This document shows positions 35,056 to 44,080 of a stretch of 64,000 nucleotides of DNA, piece after piece; position 1 is the stretch's first letter; each line of letters opens with the position of its first letter. The position numbers and the translations under genes are program-made. The notes beneath the pieces are model-generated. The model saw only the letters and a list, made by a program, of their open reading frames with translations. It was not told the DNA's origin and searched no databases. Source of the stretch: an uncultured Acetatifactor sp. (GTDB lineage Bacteria > Bacillota > Clostridia > Lachnospirales > Lachnospiraceae). The stretch lies in assembly GCA_934394815.1 (NCBI GenBank), contig CAKRRD010000006.1:1-64000 (forward strand). The letters run 5' to 3'.

Positions 35056-35445
35056 ATGATACAGACAAATGCATTTGATTATATCAATGTCCTGAACCGG
35101 GCAGCAGATGCAGCATGGCAGAGGAATGAAGCCATTTCCAACAACATTGCCAATGTGGATACCCCGGGCTATAAGAGACAGGATGTGGCTTTTGAATCGG
35201 TGTTGCAGCAGGCTTTAGGCAACAACAGATACGAGTCCATGGATGAGAAGGTGGCCAACGTGAATCTCAGCAGACTGCGGGGGCGGGCCTATGTGGATTA
35301 TGCCAATTATTCCTATCGTCTGGACGGCAATAATGTGGATATTGAGAATGAAAATGTAATGCTGGCGGAGAATCAGTTGAAATATCAGGGACTGATCAGC
35401 AGCATCAATCAGGAATTTACTAATTTACAGACTGTGATGAAGTGA
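35056..35445 (+). CDS. flgB: Flagellar basal-body rod protein FlgB
   Basis: The 129-residue proximal rod protein is exported through the flagellar gate and polymerises on the MS-ring with FliE. The N-terminal rod signature reads NNIANVDTPGYKRQDVAFE (about residues 31-49). The C-terminal helix ends LKYQGLISSINQEFTNLQTV. It is the first gene of the operon. A weak GTGAGG serves as ribosome-binding site. flgC follows 11 bases later. Confidence 0.96.
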   Translation: MIQTNAFDYINVLNRAADAAWQRNEAISNNIANVDTPGYKRQDVAFESVLQQALGNNRYESMDEKVANVNLSRLRGRAYVDYANYSYRLDGNNVDIENENVMLAENQLKYQGLISSINQEFTNLQTVMK

Positions 35446-35456
35446 GGAATTAACGT

Positions 35457-35900
35457 ATGAGTATGTTTTCAGCATTTGATGTTACGGCATCGGGTCTTAC
35501 CGCCCAGAGACTGCGTATGGATGTGATTTCCGAAAACGTTGCCAATGCCAATACCACAAGAACGGAGGACGGCACCCCTTACCGCCGCAAGATCGTTACT
35601 TTTCAGGAGAAGAACCAGCAGCAGACTTTCAGCCAGGTGTTCCATGATGTGAAGGGCAGCTATACCGGCAGCGGTGTAAAGGTCAGCCGGATCTCTGAAG
35701 ATACTACGACGGAGATGAATATGGTATACGATCCTTCCCATCCGGATGCGGATGAGAACGGTTATGTGACGTATCCCAACGTGAATATTGTACAGGAAAT
35801 GACGGATCTGATCGATGCCAGCAGATCCTACGAGGCGAATTCTACGGCATTCGGTGCCAGCAAGTCCATGGCACTCAAAGGACTGGAGATCGGTCAGTAA
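35457..35900 (+). CDS. flgC: Flagellar basal-body rod protein FlgC
   Basis: The 147-residue rod protein starts MSMFSAFDVTASGLTAQRLR and has the rod/hook signature SENVANANTTRTEDGTPYRR (about residues 23-42). The C-terminal helix contains NIVQEMTDLIDASRSYEAN, the region shared with FlgB, FlgE and FlgG that mediates stacking. Its partner FlgB is directly upstream and FliE downstream. Confidence 0.96.
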   Translation: MSMFSAFDVTASGLTAQRLRMDVISENVANANTTRTEDGTPYRRKIVTFQEKNQQQTFSQVFHDVKGSYTGSGVKVSRISEDTTTEMNMVYDPSHPDADENGYVTYPNVNIVQEMTDLIDASRSYEANSTAFGASKSMALKGLEIGQ

Positions 35901-35972
35901 TCTGATGGATTCCGAGAAACGGCCCGGGAATCCCGGCCGGAATACCTGTAAGGAAGGACATGGTTTATTAAA

Positions 35973-36308
35973 ATGGATATTTCAGCAATTACAGCTTTGA
36001 ACAGTGTAAATGGTACTGCCACGGTGTCTCCCAACACTCTGACGGGAGTACTGGGGGAGAAGGACAAAAAGGCAGAAGGCACTATGTTCGAAGCTTTTCT
36101 GAATACAGCAATCGACAATATCAAGACCACCAACAGTTATCTTTCAGATGCCGAGAATGAAAAGATCCGGTTTGCACTGGGCGAGACCGACAATACCCAT
36201 GATCTCACCATTGCCATGGGAAAGGCCTCAACCGCGCTGCAGTATACCGTAGCCATTCGAGATAAGGTGATGGAAGCATACAAGGAACTGATGCAGATCC
36301 AGATCTAA
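35973..36308 (+). CDS. fliE: Flagellar hook-basal body complex protein FliE
   Basis: The 111-residue protein connects the MS-ring to the rod. The family C-terminal block is visible: FALGETDNTHDLTIAMGKAS (about residues 66-85), then LQYTVAIRDKVMEAYKELMQIQI. The 72-base gap to flgC contains a small GC hairpin (GGCCCGGG with CCCGGCC, 35921-35938). Its ribosome-binding site is AAGGAAGG. Length is normal for Clostridia. Confidence 0.94.
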   Translation: MDISAITALNSVNGTATVSPNTLTGVLGEKDKKAEGTMFEAFLNTAIDNIKTTNSYLSDAENEKIRFALGETDNTHDLTIAMGKASTALQYTVAIRDKVMEAYKELMQIQI

Positions 36309-36348
36309 TCATATCTTTTTATTCTTGACATAAGAGGAGAAAGCTGCA

Positions 36349-37950
36349 ATGGCAGACAAATTAAAAGAAATACCTTCAAAAATACTGGAGTGGTGGAACA
36401 AATTCACGACCAGACAGAAGAGCATCATCATCGGAGCCGCTGCGGTCGTGATCTTTGCGTTTGCAATCATTATGTACGTCATGAACAAACCGCAGTATGT
36501 GAGCCTGATCACCTGTGACACGACGGCACAGGCCTCAGAGATCATAGATACTCTGGACAGCGCGGGAATTGCCCACAAAGAATCCAATGACGGGCTGAAG
36601 ATCGAAGTAGAGAGCAGCAAACAGAGCGCAGCCAATCTGGCTCTTGGCTCTGCGGGATACATGCCGGATGAACTGAAGCTGAGCGATTATCTGGGCAACA
36701 GCATGTCTACGACCGCCACCGACAAGGAGAGACTTTACAATTCCTATCTGCAAAAATACATAACCCAGACCATAGAGGCACAGAGTGCCGTAAAATCCGC
36801 CAAAGTACATTTGAGCTTCCCGAAGGATAACGGAACGCTGGCAGCACAGAAGGAAGAGGCTTCTGCATTCATTCAGCTGGAACTGGACGGAACCTATACT
36901 TCCGCTAATGCGGCAGCACTGGCAAAATGTGTGGCTACCTGGCTTCGTAATGATACTACGGCCAATATCACGATCATGGATACGGACTCCAATCTGTTGT
37001 TCGCGGGCGGAGACGATTACTCTTCCGCAGGAATTGCCAATTCCATGCAGGAACTGCAGAATCAGGCGGAATCCATGATCGCTAATCAGGTGAAAAAGGT
37101 ACTGCTGGGAACCAAACAGTATAACGATGCGGCAGTCACCAGCCATCTGGATATGGATTTTGCAGATTACGAAGAGACGGTGAAGGAATATTATGCGAAC
37201 TCCGACAGAACCGAGGGTATGCTCTCTCATGAGGAGACGTATGACAGTGAGAATACCAATGACGGCGGCGGAGTGCCGGGTACCACCTCCAACGGTGAAG
37301 GCGGTACCACCTATGTATCTCCGGACAGCAGTAACAGTTCCTCGACTACTTCCGAGACCAGCAGAGACTATCTGCCCAACGAATCTATTAAAAATACGGT
37401 AACACCGGCGGGAGGAATCAACTATACCAATTCTTCCATTTCTATTGCGGCAATCACCTATCGTGAGATCCACTACGAGGATGTGAAACGGCAGGGCCTT
37501 TTAGATGGTACCACCTGGGAAGAATATAAATCCCAGAACAGTGCAGATACCAAGCTGACCGTCGATCAGGATATGTACAGCCTGGTAGCCAATGCCACCG
37601 GTATTAATGAGAACAATATTACGATCATTGCGTACGAAAGCCCTATCTTTTATGATAAGGAGAGCAGCCCTGTCACCACGCAGAATGTGCTGAGCGCGAT
37701 CATGCTTGTGCTGATTCTGGGACTGTTACTATTCGTAGTACTGCACAGCATGCGTACCAGACAGGCGGTACAGCAGGAGGAAGAAGTATCTGTGGAGAAT
37801 ATGTTACAGTCTACTCCTGAGGCAGAACTGGAAGATATTGATGTGGAAGCCAAGTCTGAGACACGTAAGATGATCGAAAAATTCGTAGATGAGAATCCGG
37901 AATCCGCGGCGGCGTTGCTGCGTAACTGGCTGAACGAGGACTGGAACTAA
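36349..37950 (+). CDS. fliF: Flagellar MS-ring protein FliF
   Basis: The 533-residue membrane protein forms the base of the motor. The N-terminal membrane helix is at about residues 25-45 (SIIIGAAAVVIFAFAIIMYV). Two ring-building domains follow (about 50-290; KERLYNSYLQKYITQTIEAQ falls between them), then a Ser/Gly/Thr-rich loop (about 300-345). A second membrane helix lies near 445-465 (LSAIMLVLILGLLLFVVLH). The acidic tail, with FVDENPESAAALLRNWL, is the FliG-binding segment. AGAGGAG precedes ATG. fliG follows by 14 bases. Confidence 0.96.
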   Translation: MADKLKEIPSKILEWWNKFTTRQKSIIIGAAAVVIFAFAIIMYVMNKPQYVSLITCDTTAQASEIIDTLDSAGIAHKESNDGLKIEVESSKQSAANLALGSAGYMPDELKLSDYLGNSMSTTATDKERLYNSYLQKYITQTIEAQSAVKSAKVHLSFPKDNGTLAAQKEEASAFIQLELDGTYTSANAAALAKCVATWLRNDTTANITIMDTDSNLLFAGGDDYSSAGIANSMQELQNQAESMIANQVKKVLLGTKQYNDAAVTSHLDMDFADYEETVKEYYANSDRTEGMLSHEETYDSENTNDGGGVPGTTSNGEGGTTYVSPDSSNSSSTTSETSRDYLPNESIKNTVTPAGGINYTNSSISIAAITYREIHYEDVKRQGLLDGTTWEEYKSQNSADTKLTVDQDMYSLVANATGINENNITIIAYESPIFYDKESSPVTTQNVLSAIMLVLILGLLLFVVLHSMRTRQAVQQEEEVSVENMLQSTPEAELEDIDVEAKSETRKMIEKFVDENPESAAALLRNWLNEDWN

Positions 37951-37964
37951 GAAACGGAGTAACT

Positions 37965-38984
37965 ATGGCAAGGACAAAAGCAGAAGGCGGAATATCGGGA
38001 TTACAGAAAGCTGCAATCCTTCTGATTTCTCTGGGACCGGAGAGATCCGCCGGAATATTTAAACACTTAAAAGAAGAAGAAATCGAAGAACTGACGCTGG
38101 AGATCGCCAATACCAGAAGCGTGACTCCTCAGGTCAAGGAAGAGGTTATCAACGAATTTTATGAAGTGTGCCTGGCACAGCAGTATATTGCCGAGGGTGG
38201 TATCAACTATGCCAAGGAACTGCTGGAGAAGGCACTTGGCTCCGACAAGGCCATGGATGTCATCGGCAGACTGACCGCATCCTTACAGGTAAAGCCTTTC
38301 GAATTTGTGCGTAAGACAGATGCCAGCCAGTTGATCAACTTCATTCAGGACGAGCATCCCCAGACCATTGCCCTGATCCTGTCCTATCTGTCACCCAGTC
38401 AGGCTGCGCTGATTATTTCGGCACTTCCTCCCGACAGTCAGGCAGAGGTGGCAAGACGTATTGCAGTCATGGATCGTACCAGCCCCGATGTTATCAAGGA
38501 AGTGGAAAAGGTACTGGAATCCAAACTGGCAAGTCTGGTGAACCAGGATTACACCATTATCGGTGGTGTGGATGCCGTAGTAGAGATTCTGAATACGGTA
38601 GACCGTGGTACCGAGAAACATATCATGGAGACTCTGGAGATCGAAGAGCCGGAACTGGCAGACGAGATCCGCAAGAAGATGTTCGTCTTCGAGGATGTAC
38701 TGCTGCTGGACGACAAGGCCATTCAGCGTGTGCTGCGTGATGTGGACAACAACGATCTGGCAGTGGCACTGAAGGGCGCCAACGAACAGGTACAGAATGC
38801 GATCTTCAACAACCTGTCCAAACGTCTGGTTGTTATGATCAAGGAAGATATGGAATTTATGGGTCCTGTCCGTATGAAGGATGTAGAAGAAGCACAGCAG
38901 AAGATCGTCAACATTATCCGTAAGCTGGAGGATTCCGGAGAGATCATTATTTCCAGAGGCGGAGGTGACGAGATCGTTGTCTAG
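37965..38984 (+). CDS. fliG: Flagellar motor switch protein FliG
   Basis: The 339-residue rotor protein touches the MotA stator and transmits torque. The N domain binds FliF, and the middle domain carries the EHPQ motif (QDEHPQTIALILSYLSPSQA, about residues 128-147). The C-terminal torque helix includes DDKAIQRVLRDVDNNDLAVA with the conserved charged residues. Length matches Bacillus FliG (338). The 3' end overlaps the start region of fliH, which implies coupled translation. Confidence 0.97.
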   Translation: MARTKAEGGISGLQKAAILLISLGPERSAGIFKHLKEEEIEELTLEIANTRSVTPQVKEEVINEFYEVCLAQQYIAEGGINYAKELLEKALGSDKAMDVIGRLTASLQVKPFEFVRKTDASQLINFIQDEHPQTIALILSYLSPSQAALIISALPPDSQAEVARRIAVMDRTSPDVIKEVEKVLESKLASLVNQDYTIIGGVDAVVEILNTVDRGTEKHIMETLEIEEPELADEIRKKMFVFEDVLLLDDKAIQRVLRDVDNNDLAVALKGANEQVQNAIFNNLSKRLVVMIKEDMEFMGPVRMKDVEEAQQKIVNIIRKLEDSGEIIISRGGGDEIVV

Positions 38985-39831
38985 TAATCTTTTAAAACGG
39001 GGATTTACGAAGCTGGTGGAAGAGGATGCCCGTGTGATCAATACCAACGATCTGGTGGCAAAAAGGATCCGGGAACTTTCTGTAAAAATGCAGCAGGGGG
39101 AAGGAACCGGATTTGTCTCCGGACTGACGGCAGATAAGGTGGACTCCCTGGTGGCAGATACAGAAGCTGAGGGGGGACCCCAGACATCCGGCAATGTGAT
39201 CAAGGCTGGGGAAGACCTGCAAAAACTTAAGGAAGATGCAGAGACTGAGGCTCGGAGGATTCTGGAAGATGCAAAAGCGCAGGCAGAAAGCATTTTGCAG
39301 GAGGCAAAAGAACAGGCCGAGGCTTGGAAGGCGGATGTTCTGGTACAGGCCAGACAACAGGGGCAGCAGGAGGCAAAAGCGGAGGCTGACCGTGCCGAGG
39401 CCCAGAGGGCATCGGAATATCAGAAAAAGCTGGCCGGCCTGGACGCAGAATACCAGAAGAGGATCGATGAACTGGAACCGGAGTTCGTGGATACCATCAC
39501 CGGCATATATGAGTATATTTTTCATGTGGATCTGCATTCCTACAGAGAAGTTCTGTGTTATCTGATCTCATCCACCATGAGAAAAACAGAGGATAATCGA
39601 AGCTTTCTGGTACATGTATCCAAGGAAGATTATCCTTATGTCAGCATGCAGAAACGGCAGATCATGGCAGAAGCCACGGCTCCGAACAGTACGGTGGAGA
39701 TCGTGGAAGACATGACACTGGGCAAGGGAGAATGCCTGATTGAGACAGATAACGGTATTTTTGACTGTGGACTGGGAACACAGCTGTCGGAATTACGGCA
39801 GAAATTAAAATTATTATCCTACGAAGGCTGA
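38977..39831 (+). CDS. fliH: Flagellar assembly protein FliH
   Basis: The 284-residue regulator of the FliI export ATPase starts MSSNLLKRGFTKLV from TTG 38977, eleven bases after GGAGG; a GTG at 38965 overlaps that GGAGG. The start lies inside the last codons of fliG. A long Ala/Glu/Gln-rich coiled coil (about residues 85-155, many EAxxQA repeats) leads to the C-terminal FliH domain (about 160-284), which ends in the stalk-like FDCGLGTQLSELRQKLKLL. It forms the peripheral stalk of the export ATPase with FliI and FliJ, whose genes follow. Confidence 0.9.
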   Translation: MSSNLLKRGFTKLVEEDARVINTNDLVAKRIRELSVKMQQGEGTGFVSGLTADKVDSLVADTEAEGGPQTSGNVIKAGEDLQKLKEDAETEARRILEDAKAQAESILQEAKEQAEAWKADVLVQARQQGQQEAKAEADRAEAQRASEYQKKLAGLDAEYQKRIDELEPEFVDTITGIYEYIFHVDLHSYREVLCYLISSTMRKTEDNRSFLVHVSKEDYPYVSMQKRQIMAEATAPNSTVEIVEDMTLGKGECLIETDNGIFDCGLGTQLSELRQKLKLLSYEG

Positions 39832-39834
39832 TAA

Positions 39835-41157
39835 ATGGTCATAAAGAACATTGATTTTGAAAAATATAATAAACTGGCAGAGAAAAGTTTTTACCGGAGG
39901 CTGGGAAAAGTGGTCAATGTAGTAGGTCTGACCATAGAGTCCGCCGGACCGGATTCCAAGCTGGGAGACCTGTGCCGGATTCTTCCCGATGCGGAGGGGG
40001 CAAAGCCCATTATGGCGGAGGTAGTAGGCTTCCGGGACAGGAAGACCCTGCTCATGCCATATGATTCCGTGGACGGTATCGGACTGGGATGCGTAGTGGA
40101 GAATACCGGGGATCCCCTGAAGGTCACGGTAAGTGAGAAGCTTCTGGGCAAGACGGTAAACGGCCTGGGTGTGCCGATTGACGGAGAAATGATCGCCGGA
40201 GCGGCGTACCCGGTAGAAGCAGCGCCACCCGACCCTATGTCCCGTGCCATCATTGATCAGGTGCTTCCCCTGGGTGTCAAGGCGGTGGACGGCATGATCA
40301 CCGTAGGAAAGGGACAGAGAATCGGTATTTTCGCCGGATCCGGTGTGGGTAAGTCCACCCTCATGGGCATGTTTGCCAGAAACACCAAGGCGGATATTAA
40401 CGTGATCGCCCTGATTGGTGAGCGGGGCAGGGAAGTCCGGGAATTTATTGAGAGAGATCTGGGCGAGGAAGGCATGCGCAGATCCGTTGTAGTGGTGGCA
40501 ACCTCCGACAGACCGGCACTGGAACGTAACAAAGCAGCCAAGACCGCTACCGCCATCGCAGAATATTTCAGAGATCAGGGGAAGGATGTTCTTCTGATGA
40601 TGGATTCTCTGACCCGTTTTTCCATGGCACAGCGGGAGATTGGACTGGCCAGCGGAGAACCGCCGGTAACCAGAGGCTATCCACCAAGTGTGTATTCCGA
40701 AATGCCCAAACTATTAGAGCGCGCCGGCAGAGCTGCCGTGGGATCCATCACCGGATTATATACCGTGCTGGTAGACGGCGATGATTTTAACGAGCCTATC
40801 ACGGATACCGCCAGAAGTATCCTGGACGGGCATATTATGTTGGACAGAAAGCTGGGACATAAGAACCATTATCCGGCAATCGACATTTTGCAGAGTATTT
40901 CCAGATGTATGAGCCAGATTGCTGACAGAGAGCATAAGCAGGCAGCCAACAAGCTGAAGAATGTGTTGGCAACCTACAATGAGGCGGAAGATCTGATCAA
41001 CATCGGTGCCTATAAAAAAGGCAGTAACCCCAATATTGACTATGCAATCTCGCGGATCGATGCCGTGAACGGCTTCCTGTGTCAGGGCACGGATGAAAAA
41101 TTTTCTTTTGAAGAGACAGTGCAGATGCTGGAAGATCTGTTTGCGGATCAGGGGTGA
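39835..41157 (+). CDS. fliI: Flagellum-specific ATPase FliI
   Basis: The 440-residue F1-beta-like ATPase powers export of flagellar parts. Walker A is GSGVGKSTLMG near residue 167; Walker B is VLLMMDSLTRF near residue 254. The family block GLASGEPPVTRGYPPSVYSE follows. The Glu in IGERGREVREF is the catalytic region. The start ATG lies three bases after the fliH stop, so the genes are coupled. FliH upstream and FliJ downstream are its stator and central stalk. Confidence 0.97.
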   Translation: MVIKNIDFEKYNKLAEKSFYRRLGKVVNVVGLTIESAGPDSKLGDLCRILPDAEGAKPIMAEVVGFRDRKTLLMPYDSVDGIGLGCVVENTGDPLKVTVSEKLLGKTVNGLGVPIDGEMIAGAAYPVEAAPPDPMSRAIIDQVLPLGVKAVDGMITVGKGQRIGIFAGSGVGKSTLMGMFARNTKADINVIALIGERGREVREFIERDLGEEGMRRSVVVVATSDRPALERNKAAKTATAIAEYFRDQGKDVLLMMDSLTRFSMAQREIGLASGEPPVTRGYPPSVYSEMPKLLERAGRAAVGSITGLYTVLVDGDDFNEPITDTARSILDGHIMLDRKLGHKNHYPAIDILQSISRCMSQIADREHKQAANKLKNVLATYNEAEDLINIGAYKKGSNPNIDYAISRIDAVNGFLCQGTDEKFSFEETVQMLEDLFADQG

Positions 41158-41162
41158 GATAA

Positions 41163-41609
41163 ATGGCAAGATTCAGATATTCCCTGCAAAATATCCTGAA
41201 TATCAAGGAAAAAATGGAGACACAGGCCAAGCAGGAATTCGGAACGGCACAGGCGGCTCTGAATGTGGAGATTGAGCATCTGGAGCGGCTGAAGGAACGC
41301 AGGAGAAAGTATGAAGATCTGTCTGCGGGACTGCTGCAGGGCAAACTGGATCTGCTGGCTATAGAGGAAAATAAGGAAGCCCTTTTGAAAATGGATAGCA
41401 TTGTAGCAGCACAGGCGATCCGGGTGGAAAAGGCAAGAGAAAATGTGGAGGCTGCCAGAGAACGGATGGCAGAAGCCATGAAGGAGAGAAAAATGCATGA
41501 GACCCTGCGGGAAAAGGCTTTTGAGGTCTTTATGCAGGAGGAAAATCATGCGGAGAGCAAGGCGATTGATGAACTGACCAGTTACACCTACGGTCAGAAG
41601 ACCCGGTAA
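41163..41609 (+). CDS. fliJ: Flagellar export protein FliJ
   Basis: This 148-residue protein is almost entirely a two-helix coiled coil rich in Glu, Lys, Ala and Arg. It starts MARFRYSLQNILNIKEKMET, the usual FliJ opening (F-x-Y-x-Lx-xIL-x-x-K). By analogy with the gamma subunit of F-ATPases it is the central stalk of the FliI ring and delivers chaperone-substrate pairs. The start is six bases after the fliI stop. Confidence 0.92.
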   Translation: MARFRYSLQNILNIKEKMETQAKQEFGTAQAALNVEIEHLERLKERRRKYEDLSAGLLQGKLDLLAIEENKEALLKMDSIVAAQAIRVEKARENVEAARERMAEAMKERKMHETLREKAFEVFMQEENHAESKAIDELTSYTYGQKTR

Positions 41610-41676
41610 GACGAGACGGCGTAAGGCACGTGATAACCGGAAGACTTGCAGCAGATGGAAAGGCACGAGGATTACT

Positions 41677-42552
41677 ATGGCAAAAGAAATGACTCCGGAA
41701 GAGGCAACGACAGAAAACGAGAGAAAACAGCTGGCGGAAGAAAAGAAAAAATTAAAAAAGGAACAGCAGGAACAGCGGAAAGAAGCAAAACGCCGAGCAA
41801 AAGAGATTGCAAAGCAGGAGGAGGAACTGGAGGATGGTAACGAGGGCAACAGCCTTCTGACTTTCGGTGCGGCCATATTGATCGTGGCTTTGTGGATTGC
41901 TGTAATCTGTGTGATCATCAAGCTGGATATCGGTGGCTTCGGAAGCTCGGTGGTGAAACCGATCTTAAAGGATGTTCCGGTGTTGAACCGGATTCTTCCG
42001 GGCAATTCTGCCACTGAGACAACAGATCCCAATGCTTACGGCGGGTATACCAGCTTACAGGATGCGGTGGATCAGATCAAAAGTCTGGAATTGCAGCTGG
42101 AGCAGGTACAGAATGCCTCTTCCGCCAAGGATGAGGAGCTGGATCAGTTAAAGGCAGAAGTCCTCAGATTACAGGAGTTTGAGAAACAACAGGTGGAATT
42201 CCAGCGTATTCAGAAGGAATTCTATGACGAGGTGGTCTATTCCGACAAGGGACCGGGAGCGGAAGAATACAAGAAGTACTATGAGTCCATGGATCCCGCT
42301 ACCGCAGAATATATTTACAAGCAGGTAGTGACCCAACTGCAGGAGAGCCAGGAGGTTCAGGATTATGCGGCAGCCTATTCTTCCATGAAACCGAAGCAGG
42401 CGGCAGCCATCTTTGAACAGATGACAAATAATCTGGATCTGGCAGCCCGGATCCTTAAGGTAATGAGTGCCGATGACAGAGGAAAAATCCTGGGAGCAAT
42501 GGATTCTCAGGTGGCGGCAAAGATCACGAAAATTATGGATCCGGAGTCTTAA
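41677..42552 (+). CDS. ylxF: Flagellar MgtE_N-domain membrane protein (YlxF/MotE-like)
   Basis: The 291-residue protein has a highly charged cytoplasmic N terminus (residues 1-45, repeated KKE/AKR, coiled coil), one membrane helix (about 60-82), an external coiled coil (about 120-170) and a C-terminal MgtE_N-like domain (about 200-290) with YSSMKPKQAAAIFEQM and VMSADDRGKILGAMD. The position between fliJ and fliK matches ylxF of Bacillus subtilis. Related MotE proteins in other bacteria help place the stator protein MotB; that role here is inference. It is not a magnesium transporter because the channel domain is missing. Confidence 0.82.
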   Translation: MAKEMTPEEATTENERKQLAEEKKKLKKEQQEQRKEAKRRAKEIAKQEEELEDGNEGNSLLTFGAAILIVALWIAVICVIIKLDIGGFGSSVVKPILKDVPVLNRILPGNSATETTDPNAYGGYTSLQDAVDQIKSLELQLEQVQNASSAKDEELDQLKAEVLRLQEFEKQQVEFQRIQKEFYDEVVYSDKGPGAEEYKKYYESMDPATAEYIYKQVVTQLQESQEVQDYAAAYSSMKPKQAAAIFEQMTNNLDLAARILKVMSADDRGKILGAMDSQVAAKITKIMDPES

Positions 42553-42649
42553 GAAAAAAGCCGGAAAATCCGATAAACAAAATGTAGTATAAGTACGGGC
42601 CGCAGAATCCCTGACAGGGGCGGAGGTTGACCCGGGAAAGGAGGAGAAA

Positions 42650-44053
42650 ATGGCAGGAACAGCGATCAAGAGCGTAGGAAACAACGCAAATGTAAATGTG
42701 CAGATACCGGATATGGTGACTGCGGCAAAACAGAATGCCGGAACCAGTTTTCAGACGGTATGGAATAAGACTCAGAACAATGCACAGACGGCCGATTCCA
42801 CAGCCGGAGACCGTACACAGGCGGCCGATTCCACAGCCGGAGACCGTACACAGGCGGGATGCGATGATGTCAGACGCGGAGAATCTTTAAGGAACAGCGG
42901 CAGACAACGGGATGATGTGGTGAACACCTCTGATGCCGGGGAACCGGTGGCAAAGGATGTTTCCCTGGATATACAGGACCTGGAAAAGGTTCAGGAAGTT
43001 GTGGGAACGATAGTACAGAATCTGATCCAGCAGATCACAGAGTCTTTCTCTGTCAGCGAAGAGGAAGTTCAGGGAATTATGGAAGAACTGGGAATGACAG
43101 AAGTGGATCTGACAGATCCCGGACAGCTGAATGAACTGCTGATGGCAGTCAGCGGAGCACAGGATTCTTTCGCACTATTGACAGATGAGAACCTGTACAG
43201 CAATGTAAAGGGAATCATGGATCTGCAGAAAGAACTGGTGGGACAGGCTCAGGAAGAATTACAGCTGACGCCCGAACAGTGGCAGGAGACTGCAGTGGCA
43301 GAACCGGTGATCATCGTGGAACCGGTAAAAAATAAGGACATTGCCCCGGCAGATGCAGGGAGAGAGCCGGCGGTTTCCACAGAGACTGTAGGACCGCAGG
43401 AAATCGAGAATACGACAGAACTGCCTGTGCAGAACACACAGGAAGCGAAAACCGGAGATTCCAATAAGAAGGAAGAGCATACGACCGGTGGACAGCACGA
43501 AAATCTTCTTTTACAGAATCTGAAAGAAGACGGTTTTCTCACACAGTTACAGCAGACGGCACAGGCGGAAGATGCAGGAGCCACCACCGATACACAGGAT
43601 ATCATGCGACAGATCATGGATTACATGAAAATATCCGTAAAGGCGGACGGTTCGGATCTGGAGATGCAGCTGCACCCCCAGAGTCTTGGAACACTGCACA
43701 TACAGATGGCATCCAAAAACGGTGTGGTAACGGCTAACTTCATCACAGAGAATGAAACGGTCAAAGCGGCACTGGAAAGCCAGATGGTACAGCTGAAGGA
43801 AAGCTTCGCAGAACAGGGTGTCAAGGTGGAAGCTATTGAAGTCACCGTGCAGACCCACCAGTTCGAACAGAATCTGGAACAGGGAAGAGGCCGTGGCAGC
43901 AATCCGGAAAATGAAGCCGGTGTAGGCAGAAAGCGTACCCGCAGAATCAACCTGAATGCAGCATTGGCAGAGGATGAGCCTCAGACCGAAGAAGACCGGA
44001 TCACGGCAGATATGATGTCGGCGAACGGCAATACGGTGGATTTCACCGCATAA
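42650..44053 (+). CDS. fliK: Flagellar hook-length control protein FliK
   Basis: The 467-residue protein is a secreted ruler that stops hook growth and switches export to filament subunits. The N-terminal two thirds are low in conservation and rich in Gln, Thr, Glu and Asp, as expected for an unfolded ruler. The C-terminal hook domain (about residues 330-410) carries the recognised core LEMQLHPQSLGTLHIQMASK and ESQMVQLKESFAEQGVKVE. A 33-bp perfect tandem repeat encodes two copies of an 11-residue unit (ADSTAGDRTQA) near residue 48. AAAGGAGG precedes ATG. flgD and flgE, whose products it controls, follow. Confidence 0.9.
   Translation: MAGTAIKSVGNNANVNVQIPDMVTAAKQNAGTSFQTVWNKTQNNAQTADSTAGDRTQAADSTAGDRTQAGCDDVRRGESLRNSGRQRDDVVNTSDAGEPVAKDVSLDIQDLEKVQEVVGTIVQNLIQQITESFSVSEEEVQGIMEELGMTEVDLTDPGQLNELLMAVSGAQDSFALLTDENLYSNVKGIMDLQKELVGQAQEELQLTPEQWQETAVAEPVIIVEPVKNKDIAPADAGREPAVSTETVGPQEIENTTELPVQNTQEAKTGDSNKKEEHTTGGQHENLLLQNLKEDGFLTQLQQTAQAEDAGATTDTQDIMRQIMDYMKISVKADGSDLEMQLHPQSLGTLHIQMASKNGVVTANFITENETVKAALESQMVQLKESFAEQGVKVEAIEVTVQTHQFEQNLEQGRGRGSNPENEAGVGRKRTRRINLNAALAEDEPQTEEDRITADMMSANGNTVDFTA
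42791..42856 (+). repeat. Perfect 33-bp tandem duplication inside fliK
   Basis: Bases 42791-42823 and 42824-42856 are identical. The unit is 11 codons, so the frame is kept. Confidence 0.95.
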
Positions 44054-44080
44054 AACACAAAAACGAAAGGAGAAAAGGGA

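Noticed and set aside
41677..42552. Reading the MgtE_N protein as a magnesium transporter
   Set aside because: Only one membrane helix and no CBS or channel domain. The flagellar context is decisive.
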